A DNA stretch of 64,000 nucleotides, from the NCBI GenBank assembly GCA_964653435.1, contig CAZZFA010000013.1, forward strand, positions 1-64,000. The letters run 5' to 3'. This document shows positions 43,603 to 52,029 of this stretch, piece by piece. Each line of letters opens with the position of its first letter. The stretch's first letter is position 1. The notes under the pieces were generated by a model, which was not told the origin of the DNA, did not search any database, and saw only the letters and a program-made list of their open reading frames with translations. Origin of the DNA: CAZMVY01 sp964653435. Its GTDB lineage: Bacteria; Planctomycetota; Phycisphaerae; UBA1845; PWPN01. The position numbers and the translations under genes were made by a program.

Positions 43603-44886
43603 TCATGGTTTTCCCGGTACGTGAATGTGCGCCCGGATCACGCCCGCCTTGATGTTCTCCTCGGTCAGTTCGTAGTCGGGCGGACTCAACACGAGATCGG
43701 AGCTCATCGCCTCGTCCCAGGTGACGGCCTTGCCCGTGTAGGCCGACATCCGGCCCATGATCCCGCACAGCGTCGACTCGGCCACCTGCTGCGCCTCGTT
43801 GATCGGCTTTTCGCTGCGAATCGCCGCGATCAGGTCCGCGTGCTCCTGCACGTACGGGTTGCCCTCGCCTTTGATCAGTTCCGGAAGAGTACTGATCCAG
43901 CCGTTGCAGTTCGACACACCCTTTTCGCCGATCACACGCTCGGACACGTCGTTCACGCAGCCGTTGATCTGGCGGCACTGGCTCAGCACATGGATGTCCT
44001 GGTCGGCCTTATCGGGGGCGTTCGGGTTCGGGTAGAAGAAATCGCATGCGAAGAAGTCGTACTGGTCGCCCGTCACGCGCCGGGCCCGGCCGCCCATGCC
44101 CACCACCTTCCGCGGGTGTGTGCCCAGAACCCAGTTCATCACATCGAGGTTATGCACGTGCTGTTCGACGATGTGGTCGCCCGAGAGCCACGCCCAGTTG
44201 ACCCAGTCGCGGATCATCCAGTCCATGTCCGACCAGCCCGGCTCGCGCAGCCGGTACCAGAGCTGGCCGCCGTTCCAGTATGCCTGCCCCGAGAGGATCG
44301 TCCCGATCGCCCCGTCGTGAAGCCGCTTGATCGTCTCGATGTATCCCTTCTGATGCCGCCGCTGCGTGCCGGCCACGACGGACAGACCCTTTTCCTTGGC
44401 TTTCCGGCCGGCCGCGATGATTCGGCGCACGCCCGGCCCGTCGACGGCCACCGGCTTCTCCATGAACACGTGCTTGCCGGCATCAACGCACGCCTCAAAG
44501 TGCGCGGGGCGATAGTACGGCGGTGTCGCGAGGATTACGTAATCGACGTCCGTTTCCAGGACCTTCTTGTAGGCGTCAAAGCCCTCGAAGCACATCTTCT
44601 CGTCGATGTCCTGGTGGCTTTTCTCCTTGAGGCTCTTGCGGCAACCGTCGAGCCGGTCCTTGAAGACGTCGGCTAGGGCCACGATCTTGACGCCCGGATC
44701 CGCCTCCACCGCGTTCTGCGCCGCTCCCGTACCGCGTCCGCCGCAGCCGATCAGCCCGACCTTCAGCGGCGTGCCGGACTGCTGACCCCGCACGAGGTGC
44801 GGCACGACGCCCGTGGCGGCCATGGCGGCAGCCGTGGCCTTCACGAAATCCCTTCTGGACATGTGGCTTGTTTTGTCGCGATGCAT
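43603..44886 (-). CDS. Tat-exported Gfo/Idh/MocA oxidoreductase
   Basis: The 427-residue protein has a Tat signal (SRRDFVKATAAAMAATGVV), then an NAD-binding Rossmann fold (KVGLIGCGGRGTGAAQNAVE, VKIVALADVF) and the family motif EKPVAVDGPGVR. The C-terminal alpha/beta domain includes GDHIVEQHVHNLDVMNWVLG. Gfo/Idh/MocA enzymes oxidise or reduce sugars or cyclitols; exported planctomycete members are abundant and mostly unassigned, so the substrate is unknown. GGAGG precedes the ATG by 8 nt. A terminator lies about 60 nt after the stop. Confidence 0.9.
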   Translation of the reverse strand: MHRDKTSHMSRRDFVKATAAAMAATGVVPHLVRGQQSGTPLKVGLIGCGGRGTGAAQNAVEADPGVKIVALADVFKDRLDGCRKSLKEKSHQDIDEKMCFEGFDAYKKVLETDVDYVILATPPYYRPAHFEACVDAGKHVFMEKPVAVDGPGVRRIIAAGRKAKEKGLSVVAGTQRRHQKGYIETIKRLHDGAIGTILSGQAYWNGGQLWYRLREPGWSDMDWMIRDWVNWAWLSGDHIVEQHVHNLDVMNWVLGTHPRKVVGMGGRARRVTGDQYDFFACDFFYPNPNAPDKADQDIHVLSQCRQINGCVNDVSERVIGEKGVSNCNGWISTLPELIKGEGNPYVQEHADLIAAIRSEKPINEAQQVAESTLCGIMGRMSAYTGKAVTWDEAMSSDLVLSPPDYELTEENIKAGVIRAHIHVPGKP

Positions 44887-45265
44887 TCGGTAGTCCTCCA
44901 GAGCCGACCCGTGGTTCGCGGCCGCTTCACGTCGCCCCGACGCGATCCCGACTCTCGGGAAGCCGGCGCCCGGAGAGAACCCCTCCGGCGCCAGGTCGGC
45001 GGAACCCTCATTATGGCCCTGTGCCGACGGTCGTCAACCGCGTACGCCGCGGGCGCGGACGCCATACCGCACCAGGCAGGGGGTCTCGTTCGCGTTGCGC
45101 ACACCGGGCGGCCCCTGCGCCTCCTTCGCGCTACTGTCGTTTTCGGTTCGAGAGTCTCGTTCCTTTCCAGCCCCGCGGTCTTGCCTCCGGCCGCAGCCGA
45201 AGATGGCGGTGGGCGTTTCGCTCGCTTTCAAAGGCGAATCGGCGCGCACTGGCGTGCCGGCCCGA
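44887..45265. other. Gene-free segment with a degenerate repeat
   Basis: No gene is seen in these 379 bases. Positions 45190-45215 hold GGCCGCAGCCGAAGATGGCGG, a form related to the GGTTGCGGCCGAAGGCCGCC unit at 65-84 and 12209-12228, so a decayed copy of the dispersed repeat is likely. The rest is unremarkable. Confidence 0.4.
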
Positions 45266-45757
45266 CTACCGTGGCAGTTCGTGGAAGTGCAAGTCATCCG
45301 TCGCCAGGTCCAGCGTGGCGACGGTGTGCACGGTCGCGCGGTGCAATGCGCCGGGGTTGATGTAGCGGGTGTGGCCCCGGCGAAAATCGCTGCGCCCGTG
45401 CGTGTGACCGCTGAAAACGTAGTCCAGCGACGGATCGTGTTGCAGAAGCAGAAACTTCGCCTCATGGCCGTGGGCCAGGGCGATTCGCCTGCCGGCCAGC
45501 TCCACCACGATGGGGCCGTCGGGCCAGGTCAGGCCGAGCTGCGCCACCTCGCCCGCCAGGCCGTTATCGGGTACGTCCGTATTGCCCCAGACGAACCAGA
45601 ATCGCTTCGTGAACGCGGCCAGCTCCTGCAGGATGGCCACCCCGCCGATGTCGCCGCAATGGAAAACCGCGCTTACCCCGTTGCTGCGGAACACTTCGAT
45701 GGCCTGACGAACACGTTTGAGCCGCCCGTGGCTGTCGGAGAGGATGCCGACGATCAT
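45266..45757 (-). CDS. Metallophosphoesterase, YfcE/MJ0936 type
   Basis: The 163-residue protein is a full-length calcineurin-like phosphodiesterase: metal ligands in VGILSDSHGR, FHCGDIGG, WFVWGNTD, ALAHGHE and VFSGHTHGRSD. Such enzymes cleave phosphodiesters in the cytosol; the physiological substrate is unknown. It starts 38 nt downstream of the GAP1-like gene and shares its strand, so it could be the last gene of that operon, though the family is also common as a stand-alone housekeeping gene. Confidence 0.92.
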   Translation of the reverse strand: MIVGILSDSHGRLKRVRQAIEVFRSNGVSAVFHCGDIGGVAILQELAAFTKRFWFVWGNTDVPDNGLAGEVAQLGLTWPDGPIVVELAGRRIALAHGHEAKFLLLQHDPSLDYVFSGHTHGRSDFRRGHTRYINPGALHRATVHTVATLDLATDDLHFHELPR

Positions 45758-45795
45758 GCCCGGATTCTAGTCGCACACGCACCGCTCGGCGAGCG

Positions 45796-47259
45796 TCAGC
45801 CGGCGAGCCGCTGGTCGATGCAGGAGAGCAGTTGGCTCGCCGCCGTGTCGTTCGGAAACCGCCGGCACAAGGCGGCCAGGCTGCTTCTGGCGGCGTCCAT
45901 CTCCGGTGCGGATGCCGAGGCGGCCCAGGCGGCGACGCGGGAGACGACGCTGCCGGCCACGCGGCGGAGTTCGTCCGGCGAGTGTGCGAACCACCCGCGG
46001 TCGGCGGCCTCGATCGTCATGCGAATCGCTTCCAGGGGCGCCAGACCGCTCATTCGAGCTATGGCCAGCCTCGCGACCTCGCTGGCGAAGCAGATGATCT
46101 GCGGCGAGGGACCCGCCGGCGGTGCGAGGTCGCGCCAGATGGCGGCCAGCTCCGCCGCGCCGGCCTGACTCAGCAGGGCGTTGAGACGGCCTCTGGCCCG
46201 CTCGATTATGCGGCGGGAGAGCGTTTCTCCGAGCGGGCACCGCACGGGCCGCTCGAGGTAGGCGGCGGCCGTGTCGATGACCTCCGCGGGCTGCGCCGTG
46301 TCGAGGTTGTCCAGATCGAGACAGGCGTTGCCGATTCGCTCGAGCTCGGCCGCGTCGGCTTCGTTGAAGGCGTCGGCGGTCAGCGAGAGGAGGCGGTCGG
46401 TTCGCTCGCTCGTCAGGAATCGCTCAACGGCAAGCGCCCACGGATGTCCCGGGGGATGCGGCGGGGTTCGCGTGGTGTCCGCAAAGGCGAGCGACCGGCC
46501 GCGAACCGCCTGTAGTGTGCGAGCGGGCTCGCCCGTGAGGACGGTGAGACGTCCGAGCCTCCCGATCGAGAAGCGGACGCCCGCGGAGAGCGGGATGGCC
46601 GGCCGGAGTATGCCGGGCACCGACAGGAGCACCGCCTCGGCAACGGCCGGCAGATCTCCCGTAGTGTGGACGATCACCGTTTCGTCGGACACGAGCTTCT
46701 CGACGCAGTGGGTGATCCAGGCGTGGCCGACCCGGCTCAATGCAGTGGCGAAACAGGCGCGGGTTGTGCGGGTTCCGGTGACGAGCCTCGCGGGCTGCAG
46801 GGTCCGGGCGGGCGTGAGGTCCGCCTGGAGAAGGCCCGCCGCCTCGGCGGCGCGGAGCACGTCGAACGGATTGTTGTGAAAGCGGCGCAGCGCGTCGGCA
46901 TCCAGGACGAATGCCCGCGTATATGCGCGAAGGCCTCCGCGCCCGGTGGGTTCCTTGCCGGCGTACGTGCTGTGGAGCACGGCATACCGGCCGGTGCTCA
47001 GCGGGGCAAAGGCGATCCCGAATGCCGCGGGGGTATCGTCGCACAGCCCGTCTCCGGAGGGCGAACGCGAAGCGATTTCGGCGGATTCGGTATGGTGAAG
47101 GCCGTTGGTAGCGGCGACGATGCGGTAGCCCTGGCCCAGGGCGGAGCGAATACACGTGAAGATCGCCTGGTCGCAGGTCACCGTGGCGGAGTCCGGCTGC
47201 GTTCGGATGGGTTCACAGGGGGCGGTCGCTAGCTGGTCCGAATCCGATCGATAATCCAT
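45796..47259 (-). CDS. GAP1-like GTPase-associated protein
   Basis: The 487-residue protein resembles the GTPase-associated protein 1 (GAP1) group: the N-terminal block DQAIFTCIRSALGQGYRIVAATNGLHHTE and the SPSGDGLCDD and FAPLSTGRYAVLHSTYAG stretches match the GAP1-N2 style, while the C-terminal part is helical (LSRRIIERARGRLNALLSQ; LAIARMSGLAPLEAIRMTIE). No catalytic motif is visible. GAP1 proteins are predicted to work with neighbouring GTPases in NTPase-dependent conflict systems. The ATG at 47259 has GGAG about 8 nt upstream and overlaps the GTPase gene by 31 nt. Assignment rests on motif similarity and context. Confidence 0.6.
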   Translation of the reverse strand: MDYRSDSDQLATAPCEPIRTQPDSATVTCDQAIFTCIRSALGQGYRIVAATNGLHHTESAEIASRSPSGDGLCDDTPAAFGIAFAPLSTGRYAVLHSTYAGKEPTGRGGLRAYTRAFVLDADALRRFHNNPFDVLRAAEAAGLLQADLTPARTLQPARLVTGTRTTRACFATALSRVGHAWITHCVEKLVSDETVIVHTTGDLPAVAEAVLLSVPGILRPAIPLSAGVRFSIGRLGRLTVLTGEPARTLQAVRGRSLAFADTTRTPPHPPGHPWALAVERFLTSERTDRLLSLTADAFNEADAAELERIGNACLDLDNLDTAQPAEVIDTAAAYLERPVRCPLGETLSRRIIERARGRLNALLSQAGAAELAAIWRDLAPPAGPSPQIICFASEVARLAIARMSGLAPLEAIRMTIEAADRGWFAHSPDELRRVAGSVVSRVAAWAASASAPEMDAARSSLAALCRRFPNDTAASQLLSCIDQRLAG

Positions 47260-48119
47260 TCGAACGGCTCCAGAATGCCGCGGGGCGCGACATGAAGCGG
47301 AATGGGCACCACGGTGTCGTCCTCGTCCCGCGCGAAGGCGAGCGAGCCGACGGTACTCGCGGCGAAGAACTCGACGTTCTCAAAGCGGCTCTGGCAGATG
47401 TTCCAGAGCCGGTTCAGGTTCGTTTCCGCAAAGGCCCGCGGATTATCGAAGCATTCCGGGCAGTAGTCCGCCTTGCAGAGGACCACTGCGATGGGGTTGC
47501 CGGCCCGTCCGCCGCGCCGCGTGGCGAAGCTGCGGTCGACGTAACTCATGAGTTTCAAGGCGAAGTAGTCCGGGTGCGGCGAACCGGACGCGGCGACGGC
47601 CGCATCGATCAGGAGCAGAGCGCCCGCGCTCTTGGCGAGCAGTCCGGTGATGGCGCGGTAGGTCTTGGGTGTTTCCACTTCCTGGGCGAGCGCTTCGCCG
47701 GCCATGTCGGGCAGGAGAAGGTCGAACCACTCCTCGCTTCGCCCGTCCCGATGGCGGACCTGGTAGTAGGCCCATTTCCAGTTGTCGACCTCGAGCGGCG
47801 TCTTCGGCGGAAACCGCCGCGCGCTCATGTGTCCGATCACCGACTGCTGGAGGTTGACGGAGTATGCGCCCTTCGGGATGGCCTCAAAGCCGCCGGCGCG
47901 CTTGGAGAGCATGTCGAGCAGGAAGCCGAGGTAGACGGTCTTGCCGACGTTCGACTCTCCAAGAATCGTGATGATCTTCGGCTCGCGCTGCTGGATCGCG
48001 GCCTCCTCGATCAGCGACATGGGAGCCCCGCAGCCCGAGCACAGCATCGCGTCGGGCGGGTTCTGCCGCTCGCAGATAAGGCATTGGCTGGCCGTGAAAG
48101 CTGTCGTTCCTGACGCCAC
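47229..48119 (-). CDS. Zinc-ribbon P-loop GTPase (conflict-system type)
   Basis: The 296-residue protein begins with a zinc ribbon (Cys13, Cys16, Cys27, Cys30; CLICERQNPPDAMLCSGC), then a P-loop GESNVGKT (54-61), a switch II-type DxxG in LPDMAG (138-141) and a CKAD (215-218) in place of NKxD, all in GTPase order. It fits the GTPase partner of GAP1-type systems (DO-GTPase-like). GTG at 48119 follows GGAGG by 6 nt. It overlaps the GAP1-like gene by 31 nt, so the two products are likely to act together. It lies 99 bp after the FGE-fold gene. Confidence 0.7.
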   Translation of the reverse strand: MASGTTAFTASQCLICERQNPPDAMLCSGCGAPMSLIEEAAIQQREPKIITILGESNVGKTVYLGFLLDMLSKRAGGFEAIPKGAYSVNLQQSVIGHMSARRFPPKTPLEVDNWKWAYYQVRHRDGRSEEWFDLLLPDMAGEALAQEVETPKTYRAITGLLAKSAGALLLIDAAVAASGSPHPDYFALKLMSYVDRSFATRRGGRAGNPIAVVLCKADYCPECFDNPRAFAETNLNRLWNICQSRFENVEFFAASTVGSLAFARDEDDTVVPIPLHVAPRGILEPFEWIIDRIRTS

Positions 48120-48218
48120 CGGAAGCCTCCGTCGACTCAGGCGGACACGCGGCCGTCGGCGAGTGGCCGCGCGCCGCGCGGCTGCTCGTTCGGCCCTGTT
48201 CTCGCCCGGCCTTTCCCG

Positions 48219-49229
48219 CTATTCATCCTTCAGCCACGTGGCTTCCTCGAGGCTCATGGCGCAGCGGAAGCCCACGTTGTGCGTCCGCGCCAGCGCGATG
48301 TGCCCCGTACGGAACAGCCCCGAGGCCTGCGACTCGAAATAGGTGTCGTACGCCCCGCCGCGCGTGACCTTGAGGTCCATCTCCGCGATGATCGGCGCGC
48401 CCGTCTCCGTGGTGAGCATCAGATCGGCGTCCGTCCATTCCCACACGTTGCCGACGAGTTGCAGCACACCGTTCGGCGCCGCGCCCGCCGGATACGCATC
48501 CACGGGTACCGTGCCGCCCACCCCCGACGACCAGATGTTGCAGCGGTCCCGATCCATCGCGTCGCCCCAGGGGAACCGCCGGAGCAGGTCCGTATCGCTC
48601 CGGATCCGCCAGGTCGCCGCCATCTGCCACTCCGCTTCCGTGGGCAGCCGCTGCCCGATCCAGCGGGCGTACGCCGCCGCCTCGTACCAACTGATTCCCA
48701 CGACGGGGTGGCGGCTGAGCGCGCGATCGTGCCGCCCGTTCCGCCAGAACCGCGGCCCCGGCTGGCCGGTCTGGTCGCGCATCTGGATGAGGTGCGGCCA
48801 GAGCGACTTGGGCCAGAGCTCGAAGTTCTCGTACGCTCCCGCGTCCACGAATCGCTGAAACCGCGCGTTCGTCACGGCGTGAATGTCGAGCAGAAACGGC
48901 GCGACCTCCACTTCCGTCTCGGGCATGCCGGGGGCGTCGACCAGCCCCTGGGGGAGGCTCGCACGTCCCGCCGGCACGAGCGCCATCTGCTGCTCGAGAC
49001 GCATCGCCGCTTCACGGCAGATCGTCTTCCCCTCCGGATGGTTCGCCCACTCTTCCCGTCGGGCCAGGATTACGCTGTAGCGCTCCTGTTGCCAGAGCGC
49101 CTTGAGCGGGTCCGTTTCCGCCTTCTCGGTCGGCGCCGGAACGAAGGCCTCGGCCGTCCGAACCGCCGGGGCCGACGCGGTTCGCTCGCTCCTCGTCGCG
49201 CCTCGTCTGGAGAAGATTCTCAATGCCAT
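48219..49229 (-). CDS. FGE-sulfatase-fold (SUMF1-like) protein lacking catalytic cysteines
   Basis: The 336-residue protein has a C-terminal formylglycine-generating-enzyme-type domain: VEVAPFLLDIHAVTNARFQRF, HPVVGISWYEAAAYARWIG, LPTEAEWQMAA, LVGNVWEWTDADLM, VTRGGAYDTYF and GFRCAM. The pair of active-site cysteines seen in true FGE (SYLCHxSYC type) is absent, so it is probably a binding or scaffold domain. The N terminus is low-complexity. ATG at 49229 follows AAGGCGG; GTG at 49289, overlapping the upstream stop, is an alternative start. It lies between the coiled-coil and GTPase genes. Confidence 0.75.
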   Translation of the reverse strand: MALRIFSRRGATRSERTASAPAVRTAEAFVPAPTEKAETDPLKALWQQERYSVILARREEWANHPEGKTICREAAMRLEQQMALVPAGRASLPQGLVDAPGMPETEVEVAPFLLDIHAVTNARFQRFVDAGAYENFELWPKSLWPHLIQMRDQTGQPGPRFWRNGRHDRALSRHPVVGISWYEAAAYARWIGQRLPTEAEWQMAATWRIRSDTDLLRRFPWGDAMDRDRCNIWSSGVGGTVPVDAYPAGAAPNGVLQLVGNVWEWTDADLMLTTETGAPIIAEMDLKVTRGGAYDTYFESQASGLFRTGHIALARTHNVGFRCAMSLEEATWLKDE

Positions 49230-49285
49230 CCGTGATTCCGCCTTGACGCCTCGCGCGTCTGCGCCGCCTCGGGGAGCATTCGTCC

Positions 49286-49906
49286 TCACACGCCCATCGC
49301 ACGCCGCTTGACATCGCGCCGCAGCTTCAGCAGGGCGGGATCGGTTTCGGCCTCCGCATCATCCCCGCGCGGCTTACCGCCGTTCGCCGGGTCCGCACCC
49401 GCCGGCGAAGCCATAACGGCTTGTTCAAGCTGCCGGCCCAGAGAGGCGATTTCGTTGCGCAGCGTGACGATCTGCTGGCGGGACGAGGCGATAAGCTGCT
49501 CATGCGCGGCGAGCTGCTGCTCCCGGACGGCGAGCTCGGACCGATGCCTTGCGATCTCCGCCTGTTGCCTTTCGAGTTCCTCCCGGATCGCCTTGAGCCG
49601 TTGTTCCTCCGCATTCAGACTGTTCTGCCGTTCCGCGGCGGCGGCGGATGCCCTTTCTGCCTCGGCCTTCGCCGCGGCAACAGCTTCTTCCTGCTGCGTG
49701 ACGGCGGCGGATCGTTCGGCCAGATTGCGGTCTATTGCTTCGAGACTTTCCTGGATCTCGCGCAGCGCCTTGTCCCGCTGGTCGAGTTCGGCCGCGCGAG
49801 CCGCCAATCGCTCCTTCTGCTCCCGCAGCGCCCCGAAGACGGCCTCCAACTCCGCCGCCAAGTCGACCGGCCCCGGCGCGATATCTTGCGCGTTTTCTTC
49901 GCTCAC
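49286..49906 (-). CDS. Long coiled-coil protein
   Basis: The 206-residue protein is almost entirely a heptad-rich coiled coil (ALREQKERLAARAAELDQRD through EIASLGRQLEQA) with a short charged tail. It has no signal peptide. It could oligomerise or bind the products of the three downstream genes. GTG at 49906 is preferred because GGAGG lies 7 nt before it; a TTG at 49942 is an alternative. It is the first gene of the four-gene minus-strand cluster and faces the sigma54 activator gene. Confidence 0.7.
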   Translation of the reverse strand: MSEENAQDIAPGPVDLAAELEAVFGALREQKERLAARAAELDQRDKALREIQESLEAIDRNLAERSAAVTQQEEAVAAAKAEAERASAAAAERQNSLNAEEQRLKAIREELERQQAEIARHRSELAVREQQLAAHEQLIASSRQQIVTLRNEIASLGRQLEQAVMASPAGADPANGGKPRGDDAEAETDPALLKLRRDVKRRAMGV

Positions 49907-50254
49907 GATGGACCTCCGCACATGAGGGTGTGGATACGCCAACGCGATCCGCCCGGGCCTTTCTTCGGTCAGTCACAAGGGCTACTTTCGGCCGCAAAGT
50001 CCTCGCTGGCAAAACGCCGGCGCGATTGTGCATGCCCCGTCGCCCGACCGATAATCGCGCCGCTGTCGCCGCGCCGGGGTAGTCGCGGAAATAACCGATA
50101 GACGAACGCCGGATATCGCAGGGCCGTCTCCTGCGAATCGGGATCCGGGTCTCGCGACCAGCCGAACGGCCACTTGGCGGAGCTGCCTACAAGCTGGTAG
50201 GATGTGGCAAGTCGGCCTACCGATCGGTATGACGGCCGACGAGGCGAGGCGCTT
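49907..50254. promoter_or_regulatory. Divergent control region
   Basis: These 348 bases separate the coiled-coil gene (minus) from the sigma54 activator gene (plus). On the plus strand they hold TTGGCG (50174-50179), an 18-bp spacer and TAGGAT (50198-50203). Two inverted repeats surround the start site: CCTAC (50186-50190) with GTAGG (50197-50201), and the perfect palindrome TACCGATCGGTA (50218-50229). I did not find a clear -24/-12 (sigma54) promoter. No convincing promoter was found for the minus-strand cluster. Confidence 0.5.
50174..50203 (+). promoter_or_regulatory. Promoter of the sigma54 activator gene, with palindromes
   Basis: TTGGCG-18 bp-TAGGAT. The inverted repeat CCTAC-N6-GTAGG lies over the spacer and -10 box, and the palindrome TACCGATCGGTA (50218-50229) lies just past the start point. 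Both positions suit repressor binding. Confidence 0.45.
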
Positions 50255-51817
50255 ATGTCGGATCGCAACGCACCCTCGGCGGTGAAGCGCGAGGTTCGAG
50301 AGCTTTCCCTGCTGTTCGAGATCAGCCAGATCCTCGATGCCAGTCTGGACCTGCGGGACGTCCTGGGGCCGGTTCTGAATGCGCTGGCGGCGCGCATGGG
50401 CGTGGCGCGGAGTACGCTGACGCTGGTGAACAAGGAGACGGGCGAGTTGTCGATCGCGGCCGCACACGGCCTTTCCGCCAGCCAGCAGGAGCGAGGTCGC
50501 TATCGTCCGGGCGAGGGTGTCACGGGGCGCGTCGTCCAGACGGGCCGACCGGCCGTCGTCCCGCGGATCTCGGAGGAGCCGCTCTTCCTCAACCGCACGG
50601 GCGCCCGAAAACGCCTCCGCAAGAAGGACATTTCGTTCATCTGCGTGCCGATCAAGCTCGGCAACGAAGTCATCGGGGCTCTCAGCGCCGACCGCCTTTT
50701 CGCGGAAGACGTTTCGCTGGAGGAGGATGTGCGTCTTCTGTCGATCATCGCGTCGATGATCGCGCAGGCGGTCCGACTGCGGCAGACGGCGCTGGAGGAG
50801 CGGCAGCATCTGCTTGAGGATAACGTCCGGCTGCGGGACGAGCTGAAGGAGCGGTTCCGCCCGGCGAACATCGTGGGAAACTCCAGGGGCATGCAGGCCG
50901 TCTACGACCTGATCGCTCAGGTCTGCAAGAGCGACACGACGGTACTGATCCGCGGCGAGAGCGGTACGGGCAAGGAACTGGTTGCCAACGCCATCCACTA
51001 TAACAGCCCGCGCGCCTCGAAACCGCTGGTGAAGGTTAACTGCGCGGCGCTGCCGGAGAGCGTCCTCGAGAGCGAGCTGTTCGGCCACGAAAAAGGGGCG
51101 TTTACGGGCGCCCTGGCCATGCGGAAGGGGCGGTTCGAGCTGGCGGAGGGCGGTACGTTGTTTCTCGATGAGATCGGCGACTTCTCGGCCGCGACGCAGA
51201 TCAAGCTGCTTCGCGTGCTTCAGGAGCGGGAGTTCGAGCGGGTCGGCGGCGTCACGACCATCAAGGCCGACGTGCGCGTCATCGCCGCGACCAACCGCAA
51301 CCTGGAGGCGCTGATCGAGAGCGGAAAGTTCCGCCAGGACCTCTACTATCGTCTGAACGTCTTCCCTATCCACATCCCGCCGCTGCGCGAGCGCAAGGCG
51401 GACATCCTCCTGCTGGCGGACTACTTCGTCGAGAAGTACGCCAAGGCGAATCACAAGGCCGTCCGCCGCATCTCCACGCCGGCCATCGACATGCTCATGG
51501 CGTATCACTGGCCGGGCAATGTCCGTGAGCTGGAGAACTGCATCGAGCGGGCTGTGGTCCTGAGCAACGACGACGTGATCCACGGGCATCACCTGCCGCC
51601 GACCTTGCAGACGGCCGAGGCCAGCGGCACCGTGTTCAGCGGGACGCTGCAGGCGACCCTCGATAACGTCGAGCGCGAGCTGCTGCTCGACGCCCTCAAG
51701 AGTGCCCGGGGCAACCGGGCCAAGGCCGCCCGGGCGCTGGGGATCAGCGAGCGCCTGATGGGCCTGCGGGTGAAGAAGCACGGCATCGATGCGAGGCGGT
51801 TCCGCGTCCCGGGATAG
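50255..51817 (+). CDS. GAF-domain sigma54-dependent transcription activator (NifA-like)
   Basis: The 520-residue protein has an N-terminal GAF sensor (about 15-175), an AAA+ domain with Walker A GESGTGKE (234-241), the sigma54-contacting GAFTGA (281-286) and Walker B LFLDEIG (302-308), and a C-terminal Fis-type helix-turn-helix (ALKSARGNRAKAARALGIS). All activator motifs are intact. It would bind upstream enhancers and open sigma54 promoters in response to an unknown GAF ligand. ATG at 50255 was chosen for its position after the promoter and GAGGCGAG. It is divergent from the coiled-coil/FGE/GTPase/GAP1 cluster and may control it. Confidence 0.92.
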   Translation: MSDRNAPSAVKREVRELSLLFEISQILDASLDLRDVLGPVLNALAARMGVARSTLTLVNKETGELSIAAAHGLSASQQERGRYRPGEGVTGRVVQTGRPAVVPRISEEPLFLNRTGARKRLRKKDISFICVPIKLGNEVIGALSADRLFAEDVSLEEDVRLLSIIASMIAQAVRLRQTALEERQHLLEDNVRLRDELKERFRPANIVGNSRGMQAVYDLIAQVCKSDTTVLIRGESGTGKELVANAIHYNSPRASKPLVKVNCAALPESVLESELFGHEKGAFTGALAMRKGRFELAEGGTLFLDEIGDFSAATQIKLLRVLQEREFERVGGVTTIKADVRVIAATNRNLEALIESGKFRQDLYYRLNVFPIHIPPLRERKADILLLADYFVEKYAKANHKAVRRISTPAIDMLMAYHWPGNVRELENCIERAVVLSNDDVIHGHHLPPTLQTAEASGTVFSGTLQATLDNVERELLLDALKSARGNRAKAARALGISERLMGLRVKKHGIDARRFRVPG

Positions 51818-52029
51818 TCGGAATCGCTCCTCGCTTGCCGCCGACGCATTGTGAAGCACCGGGGAGCACGAAGACGCGCCTCGCTTCTCCTGCGGCTTTC
51901 CTTCGCGCCCGGCAGCGTGTTTGATCGTCCTTCCCCGTCGGTGTACAAGACCGCTGCGGGCGGCCCGCCCGGCGGGGGCGGGAAACGGGCGTTTGCCCGG
52001 AGTTGCGAGTGCACTGGCAGGAGTACGCC

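Noticed and set aside
49907..50254. A sigma54 (-24/-12) promoter between the activator gene and the cluster.
   Set aside because: No TGGCAC-N5-TTGC-type pair was found; only a sigma70-type promoter fits.
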